Positions 16,373-23,709 are shown, counted from the first letter of the stretch. The stretch is 28,211 nucleotides of DNA from UBA8516 sp035455245 (GCA_035455245.1 DATIFN010000035.1:1-28211), one strand, 5' to 3'. Numbers and translations are program-made. The notes: generated by a model not told the origin, from the letters alone.

Positions 16373-16723
16373 TTGTACAGAACTAAACAGGGATGGATTA
16401 CCATAGAAAGTAAGGCTCATGCTAAAACAATTTTGTATGCCCTTGCAGATGATGATAAGCGGAATATTTTGATGACCCTAGTAAACAATCCGAAATCAAT
16501 TAGCGAGGTTTTAACAAAATGCAAAATTCCGAAAACATCCGGATACAGGAAAATCAATTCTTTGATCCATGCTGGTTTGATAAGAAAGGCTGGCTCAATT
16601 CATAATGAAAACAATAAGCAATTAACCACATATGTCTCAATGTTTTCAGATTTAAAAATCGATTTTGTCAAAAGGGAAGCAATAGTTAAAATCCGTCCAA
16701 AAAGGATCCTGAAAAACAATTAA
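16373..16723 (+). CDS. Winged-helix transcriptional regulator
   Basis: About 117-aa DNA-binding protein. ArsR-like winged helix: AKTILYALADDDKRNILMTL, then SISEVLTKCKIPKTSGYRKI (helix-turn-helix with recognition helix KTSGYRKINSLI), then HAGLIRKAGS and a wing ending in QLTTYVS. The KTSGYR pattern is common in thaumarchaeal wHTH regulators. There is no ligand domain beyond a short basic tail (KIRPKRILKNN). Start: TTG at 16373 preceded by GAGGT at 16363, or TTG six bases earlier. A 12-codon frame starting at the ATG at 16348 overlaps this start (see findings). Target unknown. Confidence 0.85.
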   Translation: MYRTKQGWITIESKAHAKTILYALADDDKRNILMTLVNNPKSISEVLTKCKIPKTSGYRKINSLIHAGLIRKAGSIHNENNKQLTTYVSMFSDLKIDFVKREAIVKIRPKRILKNN

Positions 16724-16735
16724 CTTATACTATGT

Positions 16736-16951
16736 CTATTTGAACCAGTCAAATTCTTGTCTTCTTTTTTGTACTGGAACATCCTTGATTATAGCCTTGA
16801 CTACCTCACTGTGATTATATGTAAGATGTCTCAAGAACTTAGCGGATTCTTTTTCTTTTGACTGCTCATCTAAGATTGGATCACTTTCACTAATTTCTTT
16901 TATCAGAGTTTTACATTCATCACATGGTTCAAAGTCAAGATATAATTTCAT
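16736..16951 (-). CDS. Small CxxC protein, unknown (71 aa)
   Basis: 71-aa acidic protein. A single CDEC knuckle (CxxC, residues 10-13) near the N-terminus and a RHLTYNHSEVVK segment later could together bind one metal ion. The C-terminus is basic and aromatic (VQKRRQEFDWFK). ATG start at 16951. No family recognised. It is convergent with the wHTH gene, with 12 bases between their ends, and lies downstream of SOD in the same direction. Confidence 0.65.
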   Translation of the reverse strand: MKLYLDFEPCDECKTLIKEISESDPILDEQSKEKESAKFLRHLTYNHSEVVKAIIKDVPVQKRRQEFDWFK

Positions 16952-17059
16952 TATAGTTTATAGAATGTGTTTTTGGGTAATAAGGTTATGCTCTCTACGG
17001 GAATCGATCTAAAAAATTTTCCATTGCAGAATAAATAGTTTTTTAAAAATTTTACCGTT

Positions 17060-17683
17060 CTAGGCTTCAACACGTAAAAATCTCTCTTCAATTTCTGTCC
17101 AGTTAACAACATTCCACCATGCTTCAATATAGTCTTCACGCCTATTTTGATATTTCAAATAGTAAGCATGTTCCCAAACATCTAAACCCAGAAGTGGGAT
17201 TAATCGAAGGGTCCAAGGGCTTGTTTGATTATGCATTGCCTTGAATTCTAACCTCGAGTATGTTTGATTGTAAACTAACCAGCCCCATCCGCTCCCTTGA
17301 AGGGCCAAACTTCCTTTAGAAAATTTTTCTTTGAATTCTTTGAAACTGCCAAAATAAATTTTAATTTCGTCCCCAAGCCTTCCACCTGGTTCATCTCCAC
17401 CTCCCGGTTTCATACTCTCCCAGAATAGTCTGTGATTATCGAACCCTCCGCCATGAAAATTTATCGCGTCTCGTATGGGTTCTGGCACGATAGTCAAATC
17501 GGACAGGATGGAAGTGATGTAATTTTTGTGTGCGATGGCGTTGATGCTTTCTAGGGCTGCATTTAGGCCGTCTGCATAATTTTGATGATGTTTTGTGTGG
17601 TGTATCTCCATTGTTTTTGCATCAATATATGGTTCGAGAGAGTCATATCTATAATTTAATGGAGGAATCTCATATTTTCCCAT
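17060..17683 (-). CDS. sod: Superoxide dismutase (Mn/Fe family)
   Basis: 207-aa superoxide dismutase; converts superoxide to oxygen and hydrogen peroxide in the cytoplasm. Start taken at the ATG at 17683 (MGKYEIPPLNYRYDSLEPYI), where family members begin and which lies 29 bases after a TATA-like box; the frame is open to 17704. Metal ligands are His28 (MEIHHTKHHQNY), the His of GGGFDNH, and Asp/His in GLDVWEHAYYLKY; Tyr36 is the gateway residue. The outer-sphere Gln lies in MHNQTSP and the GGG before xxNH is kept, the arrangement typical of Mn-type or cambialistic rather than Fe-type enzymes. It protects against oxygen radicals during aerobic ammonia oxidation. Confidence 0.97.
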   Translation of the reverse strand: MGKYEIPPLNYRYDSLEPYIDAKTMEIHHTKHHQNYADGLNAALESINAIAHKNYITSILSDLTIVPEPIRDAINFHGGGFDNHRLFWESMKPGGGDEPGGRLGDEIKIYFGSFKEFKEKFSKGSLALQGSGWGWLVYNQTYSRLEFKAMHNQTSPWTLRLIPLLGLDVWEHAYYLKYQNRREDYIEAWWNVVNWTEIEERFLRVEA

Positions 17684-17707
17684 TTGATTCCTAGTGTACA
17701 CCAAGTG

Positions 17708-17717
17708 TTTTAAAATA
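17708..17717 (-). promoter_or_regulatory. TATA-like box for superoxide dismutase
   Basis: Read on the minus strand, TATTTTAAAA is centred 29 bases before the ATG at 17683, supporting leaderless initiation there rather than at 17704. Confidence 0.45.
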
Positions 17718-17833
17718 ATGGCGTGACCCGCTTGCAGAACGTCGGGAGATTACCACCCAAGAAACAGCGCCATTGCGCTAAATTCATCATTTATTTTCTA
17801 CGGGGCCACGCAAGTTCAATCCATTGCTCTGAC
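17717..17833. other. GC-rich, structured non-coding stretch
   Basis: The 288 bases between the SOD gene and the 18384 gene hold no convincing gene. The part from 17717 to about 17833 is more GC-rich than its surroundings. It can form a 7-bp long-range stem (17717-17723 AATGGCG with 17768-17774 CGCCATT) or, exclusively of that, a tight hairpin AGCGC-CATT-GCGCT at 17766-17779. It is not a tRNA (no acceptor or T-arm fit). It may be a small RNA gene or a decayed sequence; from 17850 on the gap is plain AT-rich DNA. Confidence 0.3.
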
Positions 17834-17991
17834 AACAAATGTCATTGACATTATAATCTCCTTCCAGATATTTAAGATCTACGTGAAAAATTTTCATAGA
17901 TCATTAACTTCTTGAAGATTTATTTCAAGATTTTTATTGTAAAATATGAATCATACAAAAATAATAAACAATTTTTATAATTTTCAGCTAA

Positions 17992-18384
17992 TTAAAAATT
18001 TTTCATATTTTGACTGATCAAGGGAATGATTTTTTTTGTAATGATTTCATCGGCTTTTGCTTGTGGATCAAACGAAACCAAAACAACATGGGAAAGTCTC
18101 CTACTTTCATCTGCAATTGGAATTGTAGCACGGATTATCTTTTCATAATGTGATGTGGCAAAACTAATTTTCCCTAAAAGATATTCCCACCGAAGTCTCG
18201 TAGCTTGCCTGCTTGCTGCGGTTATGGCATATTCTGCTCTCTGATCCGGCGAAAACAGCGCTTTAAGCCCCTTTCTCTCTGCATCTGCCTCAAGGGTGCC
18301 ATCTTGATCTGCAATACCAACAAAGCGTATTGTAGGATCTTGTACAACTATCTTCTCACACAGGTCCTTGAAAAATTGTTTCAT
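17992..18384 (-). CDS. Small conserved archaeal protein, roadblock-like pattern (130 aa)
   Basis: 130-aa soluble protein: a helix, then strands RFVGIADQDGTLEADAERKG, a helical centre (SPDQRAEYAITAASRQATRLRW) and strands YEKIIRATIPIADE and HVVLVSFDP. The order helix-strand-strand-helix-strand-strand-helix recalls roadblock/profilin-type small sensors. Proteins of this size with an R-F-x-G-I-x-D...G pattern are frequent in Thaumarchaeota (possibly the DUF6659 group, from memory). ATG start, with a TATA-like box at 18409-18417 read on this strand. It is divergent from the Lon-like gene with only 20 bases between the frames. Confidence 0.65.
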   Translation of the reverse strand: MKQFFKDLCEKIVVQDPTIRFVGIADQDGTLEADAERKGLKALFSPDQRAEYAITAASRQATRLRWEYLLGKISFATSHYEKIIRATIPIADESRRLSHVVLVSFDPQAKADEIITKKIIPLISQNMKNF

Positions 18385-18404
18385 TATCGAATAACAGGCA
18401 CGGT

Positions 18405-19337
18405 ATGAATATATGTTATTTGTTCATGGTAAAGAAATTATTATCAAGTTACATTAAAGAACTATTGGCAAGAAAGATAGTGATATTTTTAGTAGCAATA
18501 ATAGCCATTTCACTTTTTAGTAATTATATTTTATATCAACAAAATCAAGCACTAAATCAAACAGTAAGCGATTATAAAAAACAGAGTTTAGAGATGTCAA
18601 AAAATCCTACTGCCAATGCAAAGAGCCCGGAAAACAACCAAGAATTACCGTCACCTCCAATCATCAATAAAGAAATACCCTCAAAAACGACTGAATCTAG
18701 TCAAAATATTACGGCGGTAGCAGTTAGGCCAATATTACTTCGCGATGGTTTTTTTGAAAATGTGCGATATGAAGGAACGGTAATGAAAATAAATGTGGAT
18801 ATCCGCGAGGGAAAAGGACTCGTCCTAGTAAACACTGAAATACCCACTGGAGCAGACTTTCAAACATCTGCAAAAACTGCAGTAAAGATAGCACAGGAAT
18901 TCACTGGAGTAGACCTATCAAACAAGGACGTCATATTTTCAATTACATCCAGTAGTAATGAAGAATTACAAGCTGTAGATGGTCCTAGTGCAGGTGGTGC
19001 CATGACGGTCCTATTGATTGAAGATATTCAGGGAAGACCAATTAATGAGAATACCTTGATGACAGGAACAATAGAATCAGATGGCACCATTGGTAGAGTT
19101 GGTGGAATTGCAGAAAAGGCAGACGTTGCTGGAAAATATGGTGCAAAGACTTTTCTAGTTCCACACGGACAGGCGATAACTCAGATTCAGTCATGTCAAG
19201 AAAGCAAAAATGGCGTTTTTATTTATAGGAGCTGTACTTTAGAAGAAAAACCACTTTCTCCCATAATGGAGGAAAAATACGGAATGGAAGTTATTGAAGT
19301 TAATGACATCAAGGATGTCCTTGATCATTTCATCTAA
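18405..19337 (+). CDS. Membrane-anchored Lon-type (S16) protease domain without ATPase
   Basis: 310-aa protein. An N-terminal membrane helix (IVIFLVAIIAISLFSNYILY, about 27-47) is followed by a Gln/Ser/Pro-rich linker, then a complete Lon proteolytic domain from about residue 105. The catalytic dyad is Ser195 (DGPSAGGAM) and Lys238 (GGIAEKADVA); the 43-residue distance equals that of Lon proteases. TGTIESDGTIGRVGG and FLVPHG are also family segments. No AAA+ module is present, unlike archaeal LonB. The active domain is predicted outside the membrane or inside depending on topology; the positive residues before the helix favour an external protease. An ATG at 18426 is the alternative start. 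Substrates are unknown. Confidence 0.9.
   Translation: MNICYLFMVKKLLSSYIKELLARKIVIFLVAIIAISLFSNYILYQQNQALNQTVSDYKKQSLEMSKNPTANAKSPENNQELPSPPIINKEIPSKTTESSQNITAVAVRPILLRDGFFENVRYEGTVMKINVDIREGKGLVLVNTEIPTGADFQTSAKTAVKIAQEFTGVDLSNKDVIFSITSSSNEELQAVDGPSAGGAMTVLLIEDIQGRPINENTLMTGTIESDGTIGRVGGIAEKADVAGKYGAKTFLVPHGQAITQIQSCQESKNGVFIYRSCTLEEKPLSPIMEEKYGMEVIEVNDIKDVLDHFI
18409..18417 (-). promoter_or_regulatory. TATA-like box for the 18384 gene
   Basis: Minus strand ACATATATT is centred about 28 bases before the ATG at 18384. It lies inside the first codons of the divergent Lon-like frame, which favours the later ATG (18426) as the true Lon-like start. Confidence 0.35.
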
Positions 19338-19348
19338 CCTCAGAACAG

Positions 19349-19357
19349 TTTTTATCA
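19349..19357 (+). promoter_or_regulatory. TATA-like box for the GYD gene
   Basis: GTTTTTATC is centred 27 bases before the ATG at 19380 and supports that codon, not the TTG at 19371, as the start. Confidence 0.35.
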
Positions 19358-19379
19358 CAATCCTTTATAATTGAAAATC

Positions 19380-19655
19380 ATGATTGCAATAGTTTTAGTC
19401 AAGTTCAAAAAAAGTGCTAAAGAAGTTTCCGAGTATGGCAACAAAGTTATGAAGACTGTGCCAAAAAACATCAAGATTAAGGCAGCCTACTGGACAATGG
19501 GAAGATATGATGCAGTGTGGATTATAGAAGCACCGACGGAGGAAAAAATCTTCGAGTGGTTCCTAAAGGTAGGCCGCATAGATATTGCAAAAACGGAGAC
19601 GATGATTGCTCTTACAAGAGAGAAAGCAATGAAGATGCTTTCACAAGCAAGATAA
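19380..19655 (+). CDS. GYD domain protein
   Basis: 91-aa stand-alone GYD domain: begins with a strand (IAIVLVKFKKSAKE) and carries the diagnostic AAYWTMGRYDAVWIIEAPTE segment (G-R-Y-D in place of GYD) followed by a helix and the KTETMIALTREKAMKML end. The fold is a ferredoxin-like barrel that assembles as dimers or higher rings. Family members are found in bacteria and archaea with no known reaction. Start at the ATG 19380 by TATA spacing. It precedes another small ferredoxin-like sensor gene (RAM domain) by 97 bases. Confidence 0.85.
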   Translation: MIAIVLVKFKKSAKEVSEYGNKVMKTVPKNIKIKAAYWTMGRYDAVWIIEAPTEEKIFEWFLKVGRIDIAKTETMIALTREKAMKMLSQAR

Positions 19656-19752
19656 TTTTTGAAAAATCCTGCATACTGCCAATGGGAATTGTTTATAATT
19701 ATAAAAACCAGACTAGTCGTTCCCAAAACATAGAATCTTTGAAATATTTTGA

Positions 19753-20004
19753 ATGTACACTATAGCTGTGGTAACAGCATACATTCTGATAAATTGTAAC
19801 ATGGGATCAGAAGAATCAGTTATTACCGATTTAAAAACCATAGAGGGAGTCAAAAGTGTAAACGGGGTTTTTGGTGCTTATGACATTATAGTAGAGGTAG
19901 AAACACCAACAGTTGACAAGCTAAGGGAAACAATCACAATGAAAATTCGGAAAATTTCTGGCACCAGAACTACTCTAACCCTAATTACCGTAGGCAATCA
20001 GTAG
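19753..20004 (+). CDS. Stand-alone Lrp/AsnC effector (RAM) domain protein
   Basis: 83-aa ligand-binding domain without a DNA-binding part. It shows the RAM/Lrp_AsnC pattern: AYILINCNMGSEESVITDLKT, then EGVKSVNGVFGAYDIIVEVETPT, a helix (VDKLRETITMKIRKI) and the strand RTTLTLITV. Such stand-alone RAM proteins assemble into octamers and may bind amino acids or modulate full-length Lrp proteins. ATG start at 19753; a GTG at 19768 would begin right at the first strand and is also possible. The 278 bases after it (to 20282) hold nothing I can support. Confidence 0.88.
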   Translation: MYTIAVVTAYILINCNMGSEESVITDLKTIEGVKSVNGVFGAYDIIVEVETPTVDKLRETITMKIRKISGTRTTLTLITVGNQ

Positions 20005-20282
20005 GTAAATGATCGCGATTTCTGCCTCTAGAAGATATAAGGTCCTCGGTATTATTTTATTGCATAATTTACAAATAGTTGATTTATTTCATTAGAAATA
20101 GTCACAAGAACAAGTTCTCATTTGCAGATAGTAAAAGAATGGCATTTACTATTTATCCAGAATTTTCGTTAGAAATTCATAAACTCTATGGATTATGTTT
20201 TTTCAAGACATTTTTTATAAAAAATTAACACCATGCTAATTATAGATATACGGAGAGAGGGATCAAAATCTTCTTTTGTTGT

Positions 20283-21008
20283 TTAATTATTTTCTAATAC
20301 ATAACGTAGTTTGATGATTACATTTTTAATATCAGTTGCTATTTGTTGGTAAGTCGATACGGTTTTGTTATCCATCAACAGATCATGTTGCGGTTTCCAC
20401 TCTGAGGTGATCAACACCTTAGCAAATGATTGGTGTCCACCCGTTTGTTCTTTTGACTTTCGTGGCGCATAATGCGAAATCGTAATTACTTTCTCTTTCA
20501 AAAGTGATTTTACCATTAATTCTTTCAATTTTGAATCAGAGTCAAGTGTAGAAATTACATCGTCATATACAAGTCCAGGCGGAAGGGTAGTTAACCTGCC
20601 AAATCCATTCCAAACAAAATCTTCAATCTTTGAATGGAGTTTACCCTTTAGAACTTTGCTTATCGTTCCTATGTTTAGCGGTCCAATCTTAATTGTTGGC
20701 GGCAACGATAAAAAGAATCTGATTTTCCATGTTGTGTACTCGTGCAATCCTAAACCATAAGTGCTGCCTGGAGAAAATCCACTTTCTTCAAGTACCTTTC
20801 TTTTTAGTACATCAAGATAGGTGATATGTCCATCCCTTACTCGCATCGCCCCCATACTTGCTATCCCTTCCGTTGGACCAGTAAGCTGAATTCGTGGATA
20901 ATCATATTCAAAATCCATAGTGCCTGGTTCTAAAAGTTCAGTTTCCATACCAACAGAAGCTAGGTGTTTTTGTAATTTCAAAGTAAAACTGTCGTGTAAT
21001 ACTAACAC
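20283..21008 (-). CDS. Unknown protein (241 aa)
   Basis: 241-aa soluble protein from a GTG start at 21008. Seen are a mixed alpha/beta N-terminal half (PRIQLTGPTEGIASMGAMRV) and the segments STYGLGLHEYTTWKIRFF and DFVWNGFGRLTTLPPGLVYD, with many Gly and aromatic residues as in an enzyme or binding protein. A TATA-like run (TTTTATATAAA, about 21040-21050) precedes it on this strand. No family recognised and no Cys residues. It is divergent from the radical SAM gene, with 225 bases between their starts, so common control is possible but unproven. Confidence 0.7.
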   Translation of the reverse strand: MLVLHDSFTLKLQKHLASVGMETELLEPGTMDFEYDYPRIQLTGPTEGIASMGAMRVRDGHITYLDVLKRKVLEESGFSPGSTYGLGLHEYTTWKIRFFLSLPPTIKIGPLNIGTISKVLKGKLHSKIEDFVWNGFGRLTTLPPGLVYDDVISTLDSDSKLKELMVKSLLKEKVITISHYAPRKSKEQTGGHQSFAKVLITSEWKPQHDLLMDNKTVSTYQQIATDIKNVIIKLRYVLENN

Positions 21009-21233
21009 ACCTTATCCTACAATATATCATGATATAAAATTTTTATATAAAAGATGTTTTTTAGTTGCTTTTTATTGTAATTATTTTTAAATCGAAATTT
21101 AATATATTATTTATAATTTATTTATAAAAAATTCCCTTCATAATGTTAGATTAAACCCAAGATTTTTTTGGAATCTGAAAATTAGTAAAACCGCAAAACA
21201 ATTCTTATTAGATTTTCTGTTTCATTACAAACA

Positions 21234-22289
21234 ATGACAGTGGATCTCATCCAAACTATTAGCAAGATTGGAAAGTGGTCTGTAAACAGAGCATTAGGAA
21301 GAAGACTACCATTAATCGCAGTTTTTAGTATGACACACTATTGTAATTTTTTTTGTCCAATGTGTCCTTTTGGGAATTCTGACAAAGATGGACAGTTAAA
21401 GATTACGAAAAAAAATGATCTTAGTACTGACCAATGGAAGACAATCTTTGACAAAGTTTCAAAATATTGTGTTTGGTCAATCATTGAAGGTGGAGAGCCG
21501 ACAAGCAGGCCTGATTTTATGGAATTGGTTCGGTATCTCCATAGCTTGAAACTTCCAATCACCTTAATTACAAACTGTTCACTTTTGCATACTGTCGATC
21601 TTGATGAACTAAAAAAACACATCCAATTTATTACTTGTAGTATAGATTCTGTGTTTGAGGAATCATACTGCAAGGTTCGTGGTGTTTCTCCACAAATGTA
21701 TCACAAAGTTATGGAGAATCTAGAATTATTAAACCAACACAACGTCCCACATTACTTTAACAGCGTAATCACAAAATACAATACCGAGGAATTTATTAAT
21801 AAAAAATATTTTGAGCGAGCGAGAGAACTAGGAGTAAATTCTGTATCACTTACATTTGTAGAAGATAGATCAGATGTAAATTATTCAATGTTACCAGACA
21901 AACAAATAATTATCAAAGTTTGTCAAAGTGTACTTGATCACATCAAAAGTCGCCGATATCCTCAGATAATGATTCCTCCACAATATTTTGAACAAATAAT
22001 CAAGCATGGGAGAGGCATTTTTGACGAGTGCGGGGTTTGGAAAAGCATTTTTGTAAATGGAAACGGCACTGTACTTGTGCCCTGCTGGAAGTATGACAGT
22101 CATGAGAACACCTATAATTTGCTTGAAAAAAGTGTGTCTGAGATTTGGAGTGCTCCCCAGTGGGAGATAGCAAAAACATGTCATGACTGTGAGGTTCTTG
22201 GCTGTGTTTGGTATTCATCACAGCCGGTTACCACATTTGCACAGAACTACATGCGAGGCCTGTCAAGGATGATAGGACAAAAATCCTAA
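21234..22289 (+). CDS. Radical SAM protein with SPASM-like C-terminus
   Basis: 351-aa radical SAM enzyme. The [4Fe-4S] site is Cys37, Cys41, Cys44 in MTHYCNFFCPMCPFG (CxxxCxxC), followed by the SAM-binding motif IIEGGEPTSRPDF near residue 85. The C-terminal part has the spacing of a SPASM/twitch region: DECGVWKSIFVNGNGTVLVP with a Cys at its end, LLEKSVSEIWSAPQWE, then CHDCEVLGC, giving five further cysteines for an auxiliary Fe-S cluster. SPASM enzymes mostly modify peptides or proteins, but no precursor peptide was found nearby. ATG start; no signal peptide. The substrate is not known; the only close neighbour is the divergent 241-aa orphan. Confidence 0.9.
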   Translation: MTVDLIQTISKIGKWSVNRALGRRLPLIAVFSMTHYCNFFCPMCPFGNSDKDGQLKITKKNDLSTDQWKTIFDKVSKYCVWSIIEGGEPTSRPDFMELVRYLHSLKLPITLITNCSLLHTVDLDELKKHIQFITCSIDSVFEESYCKVRGVSPQMYHKVMENLELLNQHNVPHYFNSVITKYNTEEFINKKYFERARELGVNSVSLTFVEDRSDVNYSMLPDKQIIIKVCQSVLDHIKSRRYPQIMIPPQYFEQIIKHGRGIFDECGVWKSIFVNGNGTVLVPCWKYDSHENTYNLLEKSVSEIWSAPQWEIAKTCHDCEVLGCVWYSSQPVTTFAQNYMRGLSRMIGQKS

Positions 22290-22365
22290 ACTTGTGGACA
22301 CAATAAAGGCATGATTATAGAAACTACACCGAGGTTTCTGGTTAAAAACATAAAATAGATTCAAA

Positions 22366-22572
22366 CTATGTCCATGCATCGGCGTCTTTTTTCCAGATCC
22401 TAACCCCATCAACAAAAACCTGTTCATCTTCTTCAAAAACAGTATGCCATTTTCCGTTGTGAGGAAATGTCTTATTCATAAGATTTACTTTCTCATTTGT
22501 TGGAAATTTATTCAATAAAGCACCCCATCTCATGTTTTGAACCTTTGGCATTATTTCATTGATATCTTTCAT
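22366..22572 (-). CDS. Small protein, unknown (68 aa)
   Basis: 68-aa soluble protein from an ATG at 22572. Composition is normal and aromatic-rich at the end (GVRIWKKDADAWT). The central part (MNKTFPHNGKWHTVFEEDEQVFVDG) looks like a small beta-sheet. No motif, no family recognised. It converges with the radical SAM gene, 76 bases away. Confidence 0.55.
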   Translation of the reverse strand: MKDINEIMPKVQNMRWGALLNKFPTNEKVNLMNKTFPHNGKWHTVFEEDEQVFVDGVRIWKKDADAWT

Positions 22573-22690
22573 TGTTTTCTAAATCCTGATTTTGTTTGTG
22601 GGACAGGACGTTTATCTTTATTGATTTTATATTTCGAAGTTATTCTATAATCATGATTGAAAGAAAAAATAATTTTAAACGTGTTTCAGC

Positions 22691-22831
22691 TTAAAATCTT
22701 CGTTCGCCGCGGTGTTTTGGGAGGCACTCACGACAGTATACTGGGCGTCCTTCTGTTGGTTTAAAAGGAACCTGTGTTTCTTTTTTGCAATCTGCACACG
22801 TGGCAGGATGCATTTGTCTGTCTTCTGACAT
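22691..22831 (-). CDS. CxxC/CxxC zinc-ribbon mini protein (46 aa)
   Basis: 46-aa zinc ribbon on the minus strand: TCADCKKETQVPFKPTEGRP followed by VYCREC and LPKHRG. The pattern CxxC...VPFKP..GRPVYCxxC..KH is a widespread archaeal (and bacterial CxxC-x-CxxC) mini ribbon, also seen as the end of larger proteins. Four cysteines bind one zinc. ATG start at 22831, stop at 22691. It is shorter than usual ORF limits and lies inside a longer out-of-frame minus-strand ORF (22675-22905) that is only a shadow. Likely to bind nucleic acid or ribosome-associated, by analogy only. Confidence 0.85.
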   Translation of the reverse strand: MSEDRQMHPATCADCKKETQVPFKPTEGRPVYCRECLPKHRGERRF

Positions 22832-22916
22832 GAATTTTTATCACTTTCAGTCACATAAAAACTGTTAGTATTAGATTCAAAATTACAGATCAAAATGGAT
22901 AGCAAATAATTATAAC

Positions 22917-23138
22917 ATGCCTAAATTGTTTGTTATGAGTTCTGAGGTAACAGAACGTGAAAAAATTTTACTAACCCCTGAATCAGGATTTAATTTGGTT
23001 GGTATAGATCCCTTTGAGGTTCCTGGGAAAAAGTTGTATCTCATAGAACATTTTGAGATGTATCAAGAAGCTCTAAAGGCAAAAAAAGAACGAAAAAACC
23101 CTGATGAATATTTGATCCTTTACAAGGGTTTATCATGA
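22917..23138 (+). CDS. Small protein, unknown (73 aa)
   Basis: 73-aa soluble protein from an ATG at 22917. It reads like a compact alpha/beta fold (LFVMSSEVTEREKILLTPES; FNLVGIDPFEVPGKKLYLIE; then a helix with KAKKERKN and a final strand EYLILYKGL). Its stop codon overlaps the ATG of the next frame (ATGA at 23135-23138), suggesting translational coupling with the frameshifted membrane gene. No family recognised. Confidence 0.65.
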   Translation: MPKLFVMSSEVTEREKILLTPESGFNLVGIDPFEVPGKKLYLIEHFEMYQEALKAKKERKNPDEYLILYKGLS

Positions 23139-23709
23139 CAACATTTTTTACAAGGCCACAAATGGAGAAAAATAGGCGTTCTTAATAATACCAAAAAAAT
23201 ATATTCCAATAATTGTTGGAATTACAGCTGCAATAATCGTTCTAGTCCTGCTTGCAAATGTACCTATCCTAAAAAACAAATCATCTGATACGTCAAAACA
23301 AAACGGTATTGAGAGTTCACTCAATTCAGATGGATTTGACAATCAAACGTACAAAATCAATACTCAGTGTGAAATGCTTTTTGCAATTGTCACAGCCAAG
23401 TATCCTGATGGAGAAGCAATGCCTAGATTTAACACAACCTCTCTTCTTGCAAAATATCCAAATGAATTTAAAAAATGGAAGGAAATCCTAGGAGATCCAG
23501 AAAAAAGAAAAGCCTTTGCAGAAAATGTTCCAGAGGAATTCAACGAAGTTTTAATTCCCATAATGATGAAAGAGTCGTTGATAAACCCTGAACTCAAATC
23601 AACTGCGATGTTAGTTACAGATCCTCAAGCAAATTTGAAGTTAAAACAAATCTATGATGAAGAAAACTGTAAAGAATTCTTTTCCAGTCACAATAAACCT
23701 ACTCCGTAG
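23135..23709 (+). pseudogene. Membrane-anchored protein gene interrupted by a frameshift
   Basis: An ATG at 23135 overlapping the previous stop opens a frame (MTTFFTRPQMEKNRRS) that ends at TAA 23183-23185. The next frame (-1 relative to it) is open from 23176 to 23709 without any ATG, GTG or TTG before 23374, yet it encodes a clean membrane helix (PIIVGITAAIIVLVLLANVP), a polar linker, then a conserved-looking soluble domain with two Cys (TQCEML; EENCKEFF). One missing base near 23180-23183 (TTCTT for TTCTTT) would join both into a 192-aa protein, RRSLIIPKKYIPII. So this is either a real inactivated gene or a sequencing error. The domain is probably extracytoplasmic; no family recognised. 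Confidence 0.65.

Noticed and set aside
17710..17787. 25-codon minus-strand frame in the GC-rich stretch
   Set aside because: Covers the SOD promoter and both stems; no motif, so structure or decay explains it better.
17717..17833. tRNA gene in the GC-rich gap
   Set aside because: No 7-bp acceptor stem with matching D and T arms on either strand, and no CCA-adjacent fit.
20139..20231. Short 30-codon ORF in the gap after the RAM gene
   Set aside because: Phe/Lys-rich AT-driven sequence, no promoter box at useful distance and no motif.
21009..21233. Riboswitch or structured leader before the radical SAM gene
   Set aside because: Only AT-rich sequence with TATA-like runs; no stable stems visible.
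22675..22905. Minus-strand 76-aa ORF
   Set aside because: Out-of-frame shadow of the 46-aa zinc ribbon at 22691-22831; no motif of its own.
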